Shown here piece by piece: positions 26,096-34,165 of a stretch of DNA of 39,208 bases. The notes below the pieces were generated by a model. The model made no database searches. It was not told where the DNA came from and worked only from the letters and a program-made list of their open reading frames with translations. The translations under genes were made by a program, and so were the position numbers. The DNA is taken from contig CAIFEX010000028.1 of assembly GCA_903789665.1 (NCBI GenBank), forward strand, positions 1-39,208. The letters run 5' to 3'. Numbering within the stretch: the first letter of the stretch is position 1; every line of letters begins with the position of its first letter. Source of the DNA: an uncultured Clostridium sp. GTDB taxonomy: Bacteria; Bacillota; Clostridia; Clostridiales; Clostridiaceae.

Positions 26096-26788
26096 ATGAA
26101 AAAACTAGGTTTAATTGGCGGAATAGGGCCAGAATCAACAATCCCATATTATCATGATATTGTATATGGAGTTCAAAGCAAGGTTGGGGGAAATTTTTTC
26201 CCTAATTTAACTATTGAGAGCTTGAATGTTTTTGATGTTCTTGGTATGTGTGACAGAAAAGAATATGAAGCACTCGTCAATTATTTAATGAGTGCAATCA
26301 ATAATTTGAAAGCCAGCGGAGTGGATTTTATAGCTTTAACTGGTAATACACCACATATTGTTTTTGACGAGTTGCAGGAGCGTTCATCTATTCCCATCAT
26401 AAGTATTATTCAGGCCACCTGTGATGAGACAAAGCGACGCAATATATCTAAAGTAGGATTACTGGGGACAATCTTTACTATGGATGGAGAATTTTTTAAA
26501 AAGCCATTCGAAAATAATAATATAGAAGTAGTAATACCAAATGATGAAGAAAAGAGATTTGTTAATCAAAAAATTTCACAAGAGTTAGAATTAGGTATTG
26601 TCAAGGAAGAAACTTTATCGTCATTTCTGAAAATTGTGCAGAGAATGAAAGACGAAAATGGAATACAGGCAATTGTTTTAGGTTGTACTGAATTGCCTTT
26701 ATTGTTTAAAGGGGTTAGAACACCGGTAGATTGTTTGGATACAATGCAGATCCATATTCAGACGCTTATTAATATGATTGTAGGTTAG
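26096..26788 (+). CDS. Asp/Glu racemase-family protein, single catalytic Cys
   Basis: A 230-residue member of the PLP-independent aspartate/glutamate racemase family. N-terminal K-L-G-L-I-G-G-I-G-P-E-S-T and C-terminal V-L-G-C-T-E-L-P-L (C197) are typical. The first catalytic position, normally Cys in C-N-T, is glycine here (G83 in L-T-G-N-T-P-H). In E. coli YgeA this position is Thr. ATG 26096 follows GGAGGGGG; an earlier in-frame start at 26069 lies before that site. It may racemise an amino acid in one direction only or bind without catalysis. It is the last intact gene before mocR, which converges on it. Confidence 0.85.
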   Translation: MKKLGLIGGIGPESTIPYYHDIVYGVQSKVGGNFFPNLTIESLNVFDVLGMCDRKEYEALVNYLMSAINNLKASGVDFIALTGNTPHIVFDELQERSSIPIISIIQATCDETKRRNISKVGLLGTIFTMDGEFFKKPFENNNIEVVIPNDEEKRFVNQKISQELELGIVKEETLSSFLKIVQRMKDENGIQAIVLGCTELPLLFKGVRTPVDCLDTMQIHIQTLINMIVG

Positions 26789-26816
26789 ATCCTATAGGGT
26801 TAATAAAGCTTCAGAA

Positions 26817-27059
26817 TTGAGAATTGTGACTACACAAGAAGCAAAAGAATTAGATATAGTTTATCAAGTTACAACAGTGGATAAACTAGAGGAAGCAACT
26901 ATGAAATTAGCGAAAAAACTTGCATGCGGGCCTTCGATAGCTTATTCATACATGAAGGACATGTTATATCAAACCTCATTTAATGATTTTGAAGAATTTT
27001 TGAAAATGGAGACTGACGCAGCGAAGTGTATTTTTCAAAATTTCCTATATTATCAGTGA
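26817..27059 (+). pseudogene. enoyl-CoA hydratase/isomerase C-terminal remnant
   Basis: About 70 residues matching the C-terminal part of crotonase-family enzymes: R-I-V-T-T-Q-E-A-K-E-L-D-I-V-Y-Q-V, then A-K-K-L-A-C-G-P-S-I-A-Y-S-Y-M-K and F-L-K-M-E-T-D-A. The N-terminal oxyanion-hole half is missing, there is no proper start codon, and the last residues diverge from the family. The fragment is therefore truncated on both sides. It may derive from the same lost acyl-CoA pathway as the dehydrogenase remnant at 23.2 kb. Confidence 0.65.
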
Positions 27060-28463
27060 ATTTATATTTGTTTTATCAGTTTTTCCCGACAGGATATTTT
27101 TTAATATAGCTAAACCTTTTCCCAATTCATCAGAATTATTGGCAGATGATAATACTACACGTAAAAATTGTTTTTCCTTATAATTTCCAACTAAGAAACG
27201 ATCTGAATGATAAATATGAATCCCCTGTTCCAGGGCATCTTTTTCAAATTGATTTGCATTAAACTTCTGTTTTAGTGGAAGCCAGCGGAATAAACTCACA
27301 GGGTTTTCGTTTGAATTTTCTATTTTGAAATACCTTTTATAGATTTGATTCCGTTCTTTTGAAGCAGATATTTTATCTTCAACTATTTGGTCTGCTATAC
27401 CGGTATTGATCATTTCAGCGATAATTTCTACATTTAATGCAGAAGTCTTTAAATTTATATTGTATATTCCACGCGTTATATTTTCAGAATATTTTCCGGG
27501 GTATACTATAAAAGCTACTCGTATTCCAGAACACAGGGACTTGGAAATACTGTTGATATAAATGGATTGTTCGGGTACAAAAGAAGTAATGGAAATATAA
27601 TTTTCAGGATTGAGGAAATAATAAATGTCATCTTCTATTAAGAGAAGGTTATTTTTTTTTATGATTTCTGCAAGTTCCTGTTTGCGTTCCATGTTCATTA
27701 AAGTTCCGGTAGGGTTGCTACAAGAAGGCATGAGATATATACCTTGTATGTTGTTCAGCTTGCATTGTGCATCCAGTTCTTCAGGTTTCATTCCTACATT
27801 GTCTCCCTTTATTGGAATCAATTGAATATCAAGCATATTTGCCAGTTCAATAAAATTAGGGTATGTGTATACGTCAACTGCAATTTTATCTCCTGAATGA
27901 AAAAGAGAAATCAAGATAACTGCAAGGGCATTTTGAGCACCTGATGTAATTGCAATATTCTCAATGTCTGCATCTATGTTATATTTTTTAAGCCATTTTT
28001 TAGCAGCGCTTTTGTGATAGGGGGTACCCAGCGGATAAGTGTAGTCTAATAATTTTTCTGCATATCCCTTTGATAAAACGCTCTTTGCTGTATTTACAAC
28101 AAGTGAATTGTTTTGGTCGAAGGGTTTTATAATCCCCATTTCTATGTAGCTTTTTTCTGTTCTGCAGTCTGATATTGAAATTATCGAACCTGCATTTGGT
28201 GAAACAAAAGTCCCTCTTCCGGTTGTACCATAAATTAATCCTTTTAGCTCACATATTTTAAATGCCCTTGTTATGGTGCTGAGGTTAATATCCAGATAAT
28301 CCGCCAGCTCTCGCTGAGGTGGCAATTTTGTGTTTGGGGCGAGGTATCCGTTTACAATATCATATTCCAGCAGATTTGCAATGGAAAGGTATATTGGTGT
28401 TTTAAGTTGAGTTTTATTGGGTTTCCATGACATTGGATAATTTTCAAAAGAATTTATTGGCAT
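27045..28463 (-). CDS. MocR/GntR-family regulator with aminotransferase domain
   Basis: A 472-residue regulator. Residues about 20-88 form a GntR-type winged helix (P-P-Q-R-E-L-A-D-Y-L-D-I-N-L-S-T-I-T-R-A). Residues 110-460 form a class I aminotransferase fold with the PLP-binding lysine at K308 (S-I-S-K-S-L) and the S-N-P-T-G-T segment. MocR proteins sense PLP or an amino-compound adduct with PLP. The ATG at 28463 has AGGAGG upstream. Its promoter (TTGTAA-17-TATAAT, minus strand) overlaps the operator palindrome, pointing to autoregulation. It most likely controls the M20-RidA-PhzF-racemase genes. Confidence 0.9.
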   Translation of the reverse strand: MPINSFENYPMSWKPNKTQLKTPIYLSIANLLEYDIVNGYLAPNTKLPPQRELADYLDINLSTITRAFKICELKGLIYGTTGRGTFVSPNAGSIISISDCRTEKSYIEMGIIKPFDQNNSLVVNTAKSVLSKGYAEKLLDYTYPLGTPYHKSAAKKWLKKYNIDADIENIAITSGAQNALAVILISLFHSGDKIAVDVYTYPNFIELANMLDIQLIPIKGDNVGMKPEELDAQCKLNNIQGIYLMPSCSNPTGTLMNMERKQELAEIIKKNNLLLIEDDIYYFLNPENYISITSFVPEQSIYINSISKSLCSGIRVAFIVYPGKYSENITRGIYNINLKTSALNVEIIAEMINTGIADQIVEDKISASKERNQIYKRYFKIENSNENPVSLFRWLPLKQKFNANQFEKDALEQGIHIYHSDRFLVGNYKEKQFLRVVLSSANNSDELGKGLAILKNILSGKTDKTNINSLII

Positions 28464-28476
28464 AGTAGAGCCTCCT

Positions 28477-28557
28477 GTAATTGTATTACATACAATTATA
28501 GCATTGAAAGCATATAATTACAATGCTATACTTTTACTAATGTATGTATTATGTGCA
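28477..28557. repeat. 81-bp regulatory repeat, copy 2 (mocR promoter)
   Basis: Same orientation as copy 1 at 24643. It holds the operator ATTGTAT-TAC-ATACAAT (28480-28496), 17 bases upstream of the mocR start. The mocR promoter on the minus strand is TTGTAA (28523-28518), 17-bp spacer, TATAAT (28500-28495); the operator overlaps its -10 and start region. The plus strand retains TTGAAA-17 bp-TATACT. An imperfect second site AATGTATGTATTA lies at the far end. Confidence 0.8.
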
Positions 28558-28759
28558 AACTGAAACAGATGCAGATAGTAACTTTTATCTTATTAAATCA
28601 CAAATCTTGGAGATACTCCTAGTTATATTTGTACAATGTCTAAAAGTAATTCAGCACAAAAAATTAGAGTATATTTGAATCAGGTTTAAATACATGCAAA
28701 ACTAATTAAAAATAAATATAGCAATTATTATAAATATTAATAAATTTCAGGAGGTGAAT

Positions 28760-28918
28760 ATGATGACGAAATCAGAGTTTTTAAAAAAAGCGGAAGAAAT
28801 TTGTTTAAGAGATGATTGCAGTATCTCAAATGCAATTGATGCAGTTATATATGAAAATAAAATAACCAATGCAGAATTCATTGCATTGTTCTGTAAAGGC
28901 AAAAGTAGTATAGGCTGA
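28760..28918 (+). CDS. small acidic orphan protein, 52 residues
   Basis: ATG-ATG start after a near-perfect CAGGAGGTGA site, ending at TGA 28916-28918. The product is helical, with M-T-K-S-E-F-L-K-K-A-E-E-I at the start and a single Cys pair (C15, C20 region). No family recognised. Strength of the ribosome binding site argues for real expression. The 200 bases before it include a closed frame reading T-P-S-Y-I-C-T-M-S-K-S-N-S-A-Q-K-I-R (about 28618-28680), perhaps the tail of a lost gene. Confidence 0.55.
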   Translation: MMTKSEFLKKAEEICLRDDCSISNAIDAVIYENKITNAEFIALFCKGKSSIG

Positions 28919-28998
28919 TGATATACGTTTATTATAGTAATAAAATATTATTTTTTAGCTAAAGATCTTTGACAATATTAAGTGATCATGTTACTATC

Positions 28999-29022
28999 AA
29001 AATAGTGTACATACACTATTTT
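28999..29022. promoter_or_regulatory. MarR operator upstream of its own gene
   Basis: Perfect inverted repeat with core AATAGTGTA-CA-TACACTATT and two more A-T pairs on each side. It lies 23 bases before the MarR start. A sister palindrome with the same GTGTA-N2-TACAC core lies at 29502-29521. Confidence 0.75.
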
Positions 29023-29044
29023 TAGTAATAAATGGAGATATATC

Positions 29045-29473
29045 ATGAGAGAAAAAATAAAACGTGTGAAAAGCAAATGCAATTGTATAAATTTAAGAAG
29101 AGCTTCAAATGCAATTACTGAATACTATGATAATATTATGAAGCCTAGTGGACTTACAGTAAATCAATTTTGCCTATTGAGGAATCTTAAAAGATTGGGT
29201 GTATGCAGTACAAGTGAACTAGCTGAATACGTTGGACTGGAAAGGACTACATTAGTACGTACTATCAGGCCGCTTTTCCAAAAAAATTATGTTGAAGACA
29301 TTTCCCCCGAAGGATCCAGAAATCGTCAAATTCAGGTCACGCCACAAGGTATACAAGCTTTAGAGATAAGTATTCCTTTATGGGAGAAAGCTCAAAAAGC
29401 TGTTGAATTAAAACTAGGTTCCAAAAATTTAAAATTGCTCATAAAATTTCTAGAAAAAATAGAAGAACTGTGA
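29045..29473 (+). CDS. MarR-family transcriptional regulator
   Basis: A 142-residue winged-helix repressor: dimerisation helices at both ends and the DNA-binding core about residues 45-100 (C-S-T-S-E-L-A-E-Y-V-G-L-E-R-T-T-L-V-R-T, then the wing S-P-E-G-S-R-N-R-Q-I-Q-V-T). A C-N-C pair near residue 16-18 could be redox-sensitive, although this is a guess. A GGAG site is close to the ATG. Palindromes before this gene and the next imply that it represses both. Confidence 0.88.
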   Translation: MREKIKRVKSKCNCINLRRASNAITEYYDNIMKPSGLTVNQFCLLRNLKRLGVCSTSELAEYVGLERTTLVRTIRPLFQKNYVEDISPEGSRNRQIQVTPQGIQALEISIPLWEKAQKAVELKLGSKNLKLLIKFLEKIEEL

Positions 29474-29501
29474 TTAATAGATATATGAAAATTTTTAATC
29501 A

Positions 29502-29521
29502 AATCGTGTATATACACGATT
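29502..29521. promoter_or_regulatory. MarR operator upstream of the QueG-like gene
   Basis: Perfect 20-bp palindrome AATCGTGTA-TA-TACACGATT, differing from the 29001-29020 core at one position per arm (A to C with compensating change). It lies between the MarR stop and the start at 29539, so the second gene can be controlled separately. Confidence 0.75.
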
Positions 29522-29538
29522 ATAGAGGGGGAATTTAT

Positions 29539-30678
29539 ATGTCATTTACTGAGGAAATCAAGAATTATGCGTTAGATTTGGGGTATTGTGGAGTTGGGTG
29601 CATTTCAATAGATGCAGTAGCTGACTATGTGGAAATATTGAAATCAAGAAATGAAACCTATGATTTTTTGATTAGGCAACCACAAGGTCCAATGAAAGGT
29701 GCTATTCCCAAAGTATTTATGCCTGAGGCAAAATCTATAATAGTCCTTGCATGGGATTATTTTCAGAAAGACTTTCCGAAAACTTTGACGGAAAAAATTG
29801 GACGGGCTTATCTATCGAGATCATATCATCCTTTAGAGAATAGTATTAACGGTGCTAGAGTTAAACTCATGGAAAAATTTTTAGTTTCAAAGGGATGTAA
29901 AGTCAATACAAATATAAATGTTCCAGCTCGGTGGGCATCTGCAAAAGCCGGGGTTACAACTTTTGGGAAAAATAATTTTGCTTATGTTAATGGGGTTGGT
30001 TCTTTTATTATAATCTATACAATTGTAATTGATCAGAAGCTGGATTATGATCAACCTACAATGAATTGCCAGTGTCCTCAAAATTGCAGGGCGTGTATGG
30101 CTGCATGTCCTACAGCTGCTATATATGAGCCTTTTAAACTAAATCCATATAAATGTTTGGGATTTAATGCCTGGATGAGGCAGGAAAAAAATAATATCCC
30201 TACTGTAATTCCCGAAGGAATACGAGAAAAAATGGGAACACGTGTGCATGGCTGTGATTTGTGTCAAGAAGCATGTCCCAGAAATAGAAAAAAGCTAAAG
30301 TCTCAATTTCCAAAAGATCAATTTCTTGAAAAAATATCGAGAAACTTTACACTTATTGATCTTCTGCATATCACAGATGATTTTTACAGAAAAAATGTTT
30401 ATCCAATTATGTACAACTATATAGAAGATTATAAGTATTTCAAAAGAAATGCAGCTGTTGCCATAGGCAATACCGGTGATTCAGGGATGATTCCAGAATT
30501 GGCAAAAATATTGGACAATGAAGATGAAGATGAACTGGTGAGAATACATGTTGCGTGGGCAATAGGTCATATAGGAGGGAAAAAAGCAAAACAGGTTTTA
30601 CTAAACAGGTTGGACGAAGAACAATCTATTGCAACAAAGCAAGAAATTATCTCTGCATTAAATAATTGCAGTGTATAG
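29539..30678 (+). CDS. QueG-like double [4Fe-4S] protein with HEAT repeats
   Basis: A 379-residue protein of the epoxyqueuosine reductase/reductive dehalogenase-like family. Two ferredoxin-type clusters are visible: C-R-A-C-M-A-A-C-P and G-C-D-L-C-Q-E-A-C-P with an intervening Y-K-C. C-terminal residues (about 300-379) form HEAT-type repeats as in many QueG proteins. The start at 29539 follows GAGGGGG; a longer frame opening at 29470 crosses the operator and is rejected. The QueG segment D-S-A-P-V-L-E before the flavin/cobalamin core is replaced by N-V-P-A-R-W-A-S, so a role other than queuosine synthesis is possible. It is under MarR-type control. Confidence 0.75.
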   Translation: MSFTEEIKNYALDLGYCGVGCISIDAVADYVEILKSRNETYDFLIRQPQGPMKGAIPKVFMPEAKSIIVLAWDYFQKDFPKTLTEKIGRAYLSRSYHPLENSINGARVKLMEKFLVSKGCKVNTNINVPARWASAKAGVTTFGKNNFAYVNGVGSFIIIYTIVIDQKLDYDQPTMNCQCPQNCRACMAACPTAAIYEPFKLNPYKCLGFNAWMRQEKNNIPTVIPEGIREKMGTRVHGCDLCQEACPRNRKKLKSQFPKDQFLEKISRNFTLIDLLHITDDFYRKNVYPIMYNYIEDYKYFKRNAAVAIGNTGDSGMIPELAKILDNEDEDELVRIHVAWAIGHIGGKKAKQVLLNRLDEEQSIATKQEIISALNNCSV

Positions 30679-30960
30679 GCAAATTTGATCTTATTGATTT
30701 TGGGGGTTGAGAGTATGAAGTTTCTTCTATAAATTGTTTTTCTGTGATAATTGTTAAAGTTGATATTGGTAAAATAAAATGTTATCTTCTCATAATACAC
30801 TCTTTAAAAAATTATGATGTAAATCTAACAAGATGGTAAGACGTCTAAACAATGCATCAGTACATAAGCAGAAATAAATTAGATATCATCGAAGGTTTTG
30901 CAGAGAGCTGGTTTTGTGTGAGGTTCATATATAAGAATATTTTAAAAGGAGTGAAATCAA

Positions 30961-32040
30961 ATGAAATCTTTATTTGACAAAACAGAATTAGCGGGTATGA
31001 GACTGAAGAACAGATTTATTCGTTCAGCAACTTACGATGGATTTGCTGATAAAAATGGACATATGACAAAAAAACTGTACAAAATTTATGAAAATTTGGC
31101 AAAAGGGGGAGTAGGCACAATTATCACGGGAATGACTTTTGTAAGTGATTTGGAGAATGTTTATCCAGGACAGTCAGGGATCTATGATGATACATTTATC
31201 GATGAATATCAAGTTTTGACTGAGATGGCTCACCAATACAATGTCAATATTATCATGCAACTTGCCTGTATCGGTTCACAAACTTCAGTTAACGTAAATA
31301 GTGGCAAGGCAGTGTGGGGACCAAGTTCAGTGGCAGACCTAGCTTATAAAAATACACCGAAGGAAATGACAAGGGAGGAAATCGTCTTTGTGCAAAAATC
31401 CTTTGCTGATGCAGCGTATAGGGCTAAGGAAGCAGGGTTCGATGGCATCCAGATACATGCGGCACATGGCTATTTGTTAAGTAAATTTTTAACACCTTAT
31501 TATAACCGCAGAACAGATCAATATGCCGGCAATCGGGAAAATCGTTTTAGAATGGTATTGGAAACTTTTCAAGCAATACGGGATAGAGTTGGTTCGAGCT
31601 ATCCGGTTTTTATAAAAATTAACAGCGAAGATTTTATGAAGCAGGGAATGACTTTTTCAGATTGTAAATATGTATGTCGTAAATTAGAAGAAATGGGAAT
31701 AAACGCAATTGAAATCAGCGGCGGAAGCCTTTCATCACGCCCAAATGAGGGCTTTGCCCGTAAAATTCCACCTGAAAAAAAATCCTACTACGAAAAATAT
31801 GCTGCAGAAATTGCACAGAAAATCAAAACGCCGATCATATTGGTTGGTGGAAACCGGGACGTTGGGGACATGACAAAAATTTTGAATAATACTGCTGTTG
31901 AGTATATTTCTCTTTCCAGACCGCTTATTTGTGAAAGTGATTTAATTAATCGCTGGAAAAAAGATACTGCTCCAGCAAAGTGCATTTCCTGTAATAAGTG
32001 TTTCGGTGGTACTGGAACAGTCTGTATTTTTAATCGCTAA
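30961..32040 (+). CDS. Old Yellow Enzyme-family NADH:flavin oxidoreductase
   Basis: A 359-residue single TIM barrel binding FMN. Typical elements: L-K-N-R-F-I-R-S-A-T near the start, H-A-A-H-G-Y-L-L-S-K-F-L catalytic loop, Y-N-R-R-T-D-Q-Y-A-G, and V-G-G-N-R in the phosphate site. The C-terminus C-I-S-C-N-K-C-F-G-G-T-G-T-V-C resembles the 4Fe-4S motif of the larger 2,4-dienoyl-CoA reductase type, but the following FAD/NAD domain is absent. AAAAGGAG precedes the ATG. It likely reduces activated C=C bonds. The 280-base gap before it shows nothing clear. Confidence 0.87.
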   Translation: MKSLFDKTELAGMRLKNRFIRSATYDGFADKNGHMTKKLYKIYENLAKGGVGTIITGMTFVSDLENVYPGQSGIYDDTFIDEYQVLTEMAHQYNVNIIMQLACIGSQTSVNVNSGKAVWGPSSVADLAYKNTPKEMTREEIVFVQKSFADAAYRAKEAGFDGIQIHAAHGYLLSKFLTPYYNRRTDQYAGNRENRFRMVLETFQAIRDRVGSSYPVFIKINSEDFMKQGMTFSDCKYVCRKLEEMGINAIEISGGSLSSRPNEGFARKIPPEKKSYYEKYAAEIAQKIKTPIILVGGNRDVGDMTKILNNTAVEYISLSRPLICESDLINRWKKDTAPAKCISCNKCFGGTGTVCIFNR

Positions 32041-32130
32041 AATATTATCAATAGATGCAATATTAATTAAAGAAAAGGAATTTGACAAAAATATATATAA
32101 TTAGGATATCTAAAAGGGGGTTTATCATGA

Positions 32131-33159
32131 ATGTATAGTTTTAAGAATGACTACAGCGAGGGAGCACACCCAAGAATACTAAATGCTTTAATGGAATCAA
32201 ATTTAAAACAGACTGAAGTATATGGAGAAGATTATTATACAAAAAAAGCGATTAAGTTATTAAAACAAAGAATTAAGCGTAATGATATTGATATCCATTT
32301 GCTTTCTGGAGGTACACAAACAAATCTTACTGCAATTTCTGCTTTTTTAAGACCTTATGAAGCAGCTATTGCGGCCAATACGGGTCATATATTTGTTCAT
32401 GAGACAGGGGCAATTGAAGCTACAGGACACAAAGTTATATCTATTAAAGTAAATGATGGTAAGTTAAGTCCATCACGTATTGAGCCAGTTTTAAATACAC
32501 ATGGAGATGAACATATGGTAAAACCTAGGCTAGTTTATATTTCTGATCCTACAGAAATGGGTTCTATTTATACTAAAAATGAAATACAACAATTGAGCAA
32601 GTTTTGTATAAAAAATGGACTCCTTTTATATGTAGATGGTGCACGTTTAGGATCTGCTCTATGTTCAGAAGAGAATGATATAGAACTTTCTGATTTAGGT
32701 AGGTTAGTTGACTCTTTCTATATTGGAGGAACTAAAAATGGTGCTTTGATAGGAGAAGCCCTTGTAATCTGTAAAGATTCACTTAAAGAGAATTTTCGAT
32801 TCTATATTAAACAGAAAGGGGCACTGCTTGCGAAAGGAAGGCTTCTCGGAATACAGTTTTTAGAACTTTTCAAAGACAATTTATATTTTAATTTGGCAAA
32901 GCATTCTAATGAAATGGCTAACTTATTGAAAAACGGAATCAGTAAATTGGGGTATAAGTTTTTTACATACTCATCTTCAAATCAGATATTTCCAATAATA
33001 CCTAATAAATTAATTAAAAAACTTCAGGATAAATATTCTTTTTGTATTTGGAAAAAAATTGACGACAATAATTCTTTTATTCGACTTGTAACTTCTTGGG
33101 CAACCAAAGAAGATAGTGTTTTGGCTTTTATTGAAGATATGAAAAATTTCATATCTTAG
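32131..33159 (+). CDS. low-specificity threonine aldolase/beta-eliminating lyase
   Basis: A 342-residue fold-type I PLP enzyme. Family segments: M-Y-S-F-K-N-D-Y-S-E-G-A-H-P at the start, L-S-G-G-T-Q-T-N, H-E-T-G-A-I-E-A-T-G-H-K, D-G-A-R-L-G-S-A and the PLP lysine in Y-I-G-G-T-K-N-G-A. It cleaves threonine or related beta-hydroxy amino acids to glycine and an aldehyde. ATG 32131 is chosen since the ATG at 32127 hits a stop after three codons; GGGGG lies ten bases upstream. The gap to 33403 shows only a terminator. Confidence 0.88.
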   Translation: MYSFKNDYSEGAHPRILNALMESNLKQTEVYGEDYYTKKAIKLLKQRIKRNDIDIHLLSGGTQTNLTAISAFLRPYEAAIAANTGHIFVHETGAIEATGHKVISIKVNDGKLSPSRIEPVLNTHGDEHMVKPRLVYISDPTEMGSIYTKNEIQQLSKFCIKNGLLLYVDGARLGSALCSEENDIELSDLGRLVDSFYIGGTKNGALIGEALVICKDSLKENFRFYIKQKGALLAKGRLLGIQFLELFKDNLYFNLAKHSNEMANLLKNGISKLGYKFFTYSSSNQIFPIIPNKLIKKLQDKYSFCIWKKIDDNNSFIRLVTSWATKEDSVLAFIEDMKNFIS

Positions 33160-33335
33160 AATATAGGTACGAGTGCATGATTGGATAAAATAAAAAAAGT
33201 AATGAAGTCAATTTAATTATTTGGAAGGTTAATTACGTCTACACTGCTGATGCTGTTATTTATACCGATCATCTATAAGTGAATAAGACTAAATTTCTAA
33301 TTTTTGTGTCTACTTTATTGACTTAGTTCCAGAAT

Positions 33336-33388
33336 ATATAAAAATAGAGTGCTGTAAAACTATCTTAAAAAATAGTTTTGCAGCACTC
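33336..33388 (-). terminator. intrinsic terminator of the sigma/anti-sigma operon
   Basis: Seventeen-base arms starting GAGTGCTG (33347-33363 and 33372-33388), one G-T pair, with loop CTTAAAAA. On the minus strand it runs into TATTTTTATAT. It ends the anti-sigma transcript. Confidence 0.85.
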
Positions 33389-33403
33389 CCCTTCATCTTG
33401 CTT

Positions 33404-34165
33404 TTATTTTGTATTGATAACCTGCTGCGCCATTTTAACTAAGTCATCTTTTGATACATTAGAATCAGATCCTAAAAAAGAATAATTAATTCCATCCTGC
33501 ATCCAATTTAAACATTGAACTTGAGAGATTTTTTCCTTATCAGAATCAGATCCATAACTAAATACATATTTACCGGATAATTTATCCTTCTTATCCTGTT
33601 CTGTCATTTTATAATCTGATGGTACAAATTTGTTGGTATATGAATAATAATATAAATCTATACCATTATAATTAGCAATAGCAGTCGCTCCCTTTGATCT
33701 TTCACCCAACCTTCCATTTTCCATATAAAGACTTAATTCATCATTTCCTTTTGCATAAGTAAAATCAAGTGATTTTGTTTTCCCTGCAAAATTACCTTTA
33801 TTATCAATTCCTTTGTTATTTACAATAACTCCATTTACAAAAGTATATCCATTGCCAAATTTATTGACTAATTTAGGGTTGAATTTTAAATCCTTCCTCA
33901 CTTGTTCTGCTGTAGGTATAGTAGTATATGCTGGTGTACTGCTTGAAGATGAAATTATAGAGCTTACTTTTCCTGCAGCAAATACAGTTGTTCCTATTAC
34001 CATAGTAGCTACTAATCCAACTATAATTTTTTTCTTAATTGATCCTTTTTTATATATTTTCCCATTTTCCATTTTATCCGGTAAACTATTTAATGCTGCA
34101 CTTACCTTATTTTTAAAACTTTTAGGTGTATCCGGAAAGGCATTATTCCAATCATACTTATTCAT
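33404..34165 (-). CDS. anti-sigma factor-like membrane protein
   Basis: A 253-residue protein with a cytoplasmic N-terminal 45 residues (likely sigma-binding), one membrane span at about 46-66 (K-K-K-I-I-V-G-L-V-A-T-M-V) and a 185-residue extracytoplasmic domain rich in Tyr, Asn and Lys. The gene overlaps the end of the sigma gene by eight bases, a strong sign of paired function. The outer domain is of unknown type. Regulation by cleavage or ligand binding outside the cell is inferred from such pairs. Confidence 0.75.
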   Translation of the reverse strand: MNKYDWNNAFPDTPKSFKNKVSAALNSLPDKMENGKIYKKGSIKKKIIVGLVATMVIGTTVFAAGKVSSIISSSSSTPAYTTIPTAEQVRKDLKFNPKLVNKFGNGYTFVNGVIVNNKGIDNKGNFAGKTKSLDFTYAKGNDELSLYMENGRLGERSKGATAIANYNGIDLYYYSYTNKFVPSDYKMTEQDKKDKLSGKYVFSYGSDSDKEKISQVQCLNWMQDGINYSFLGSDSNVSKDDLVKMAQQVINTK

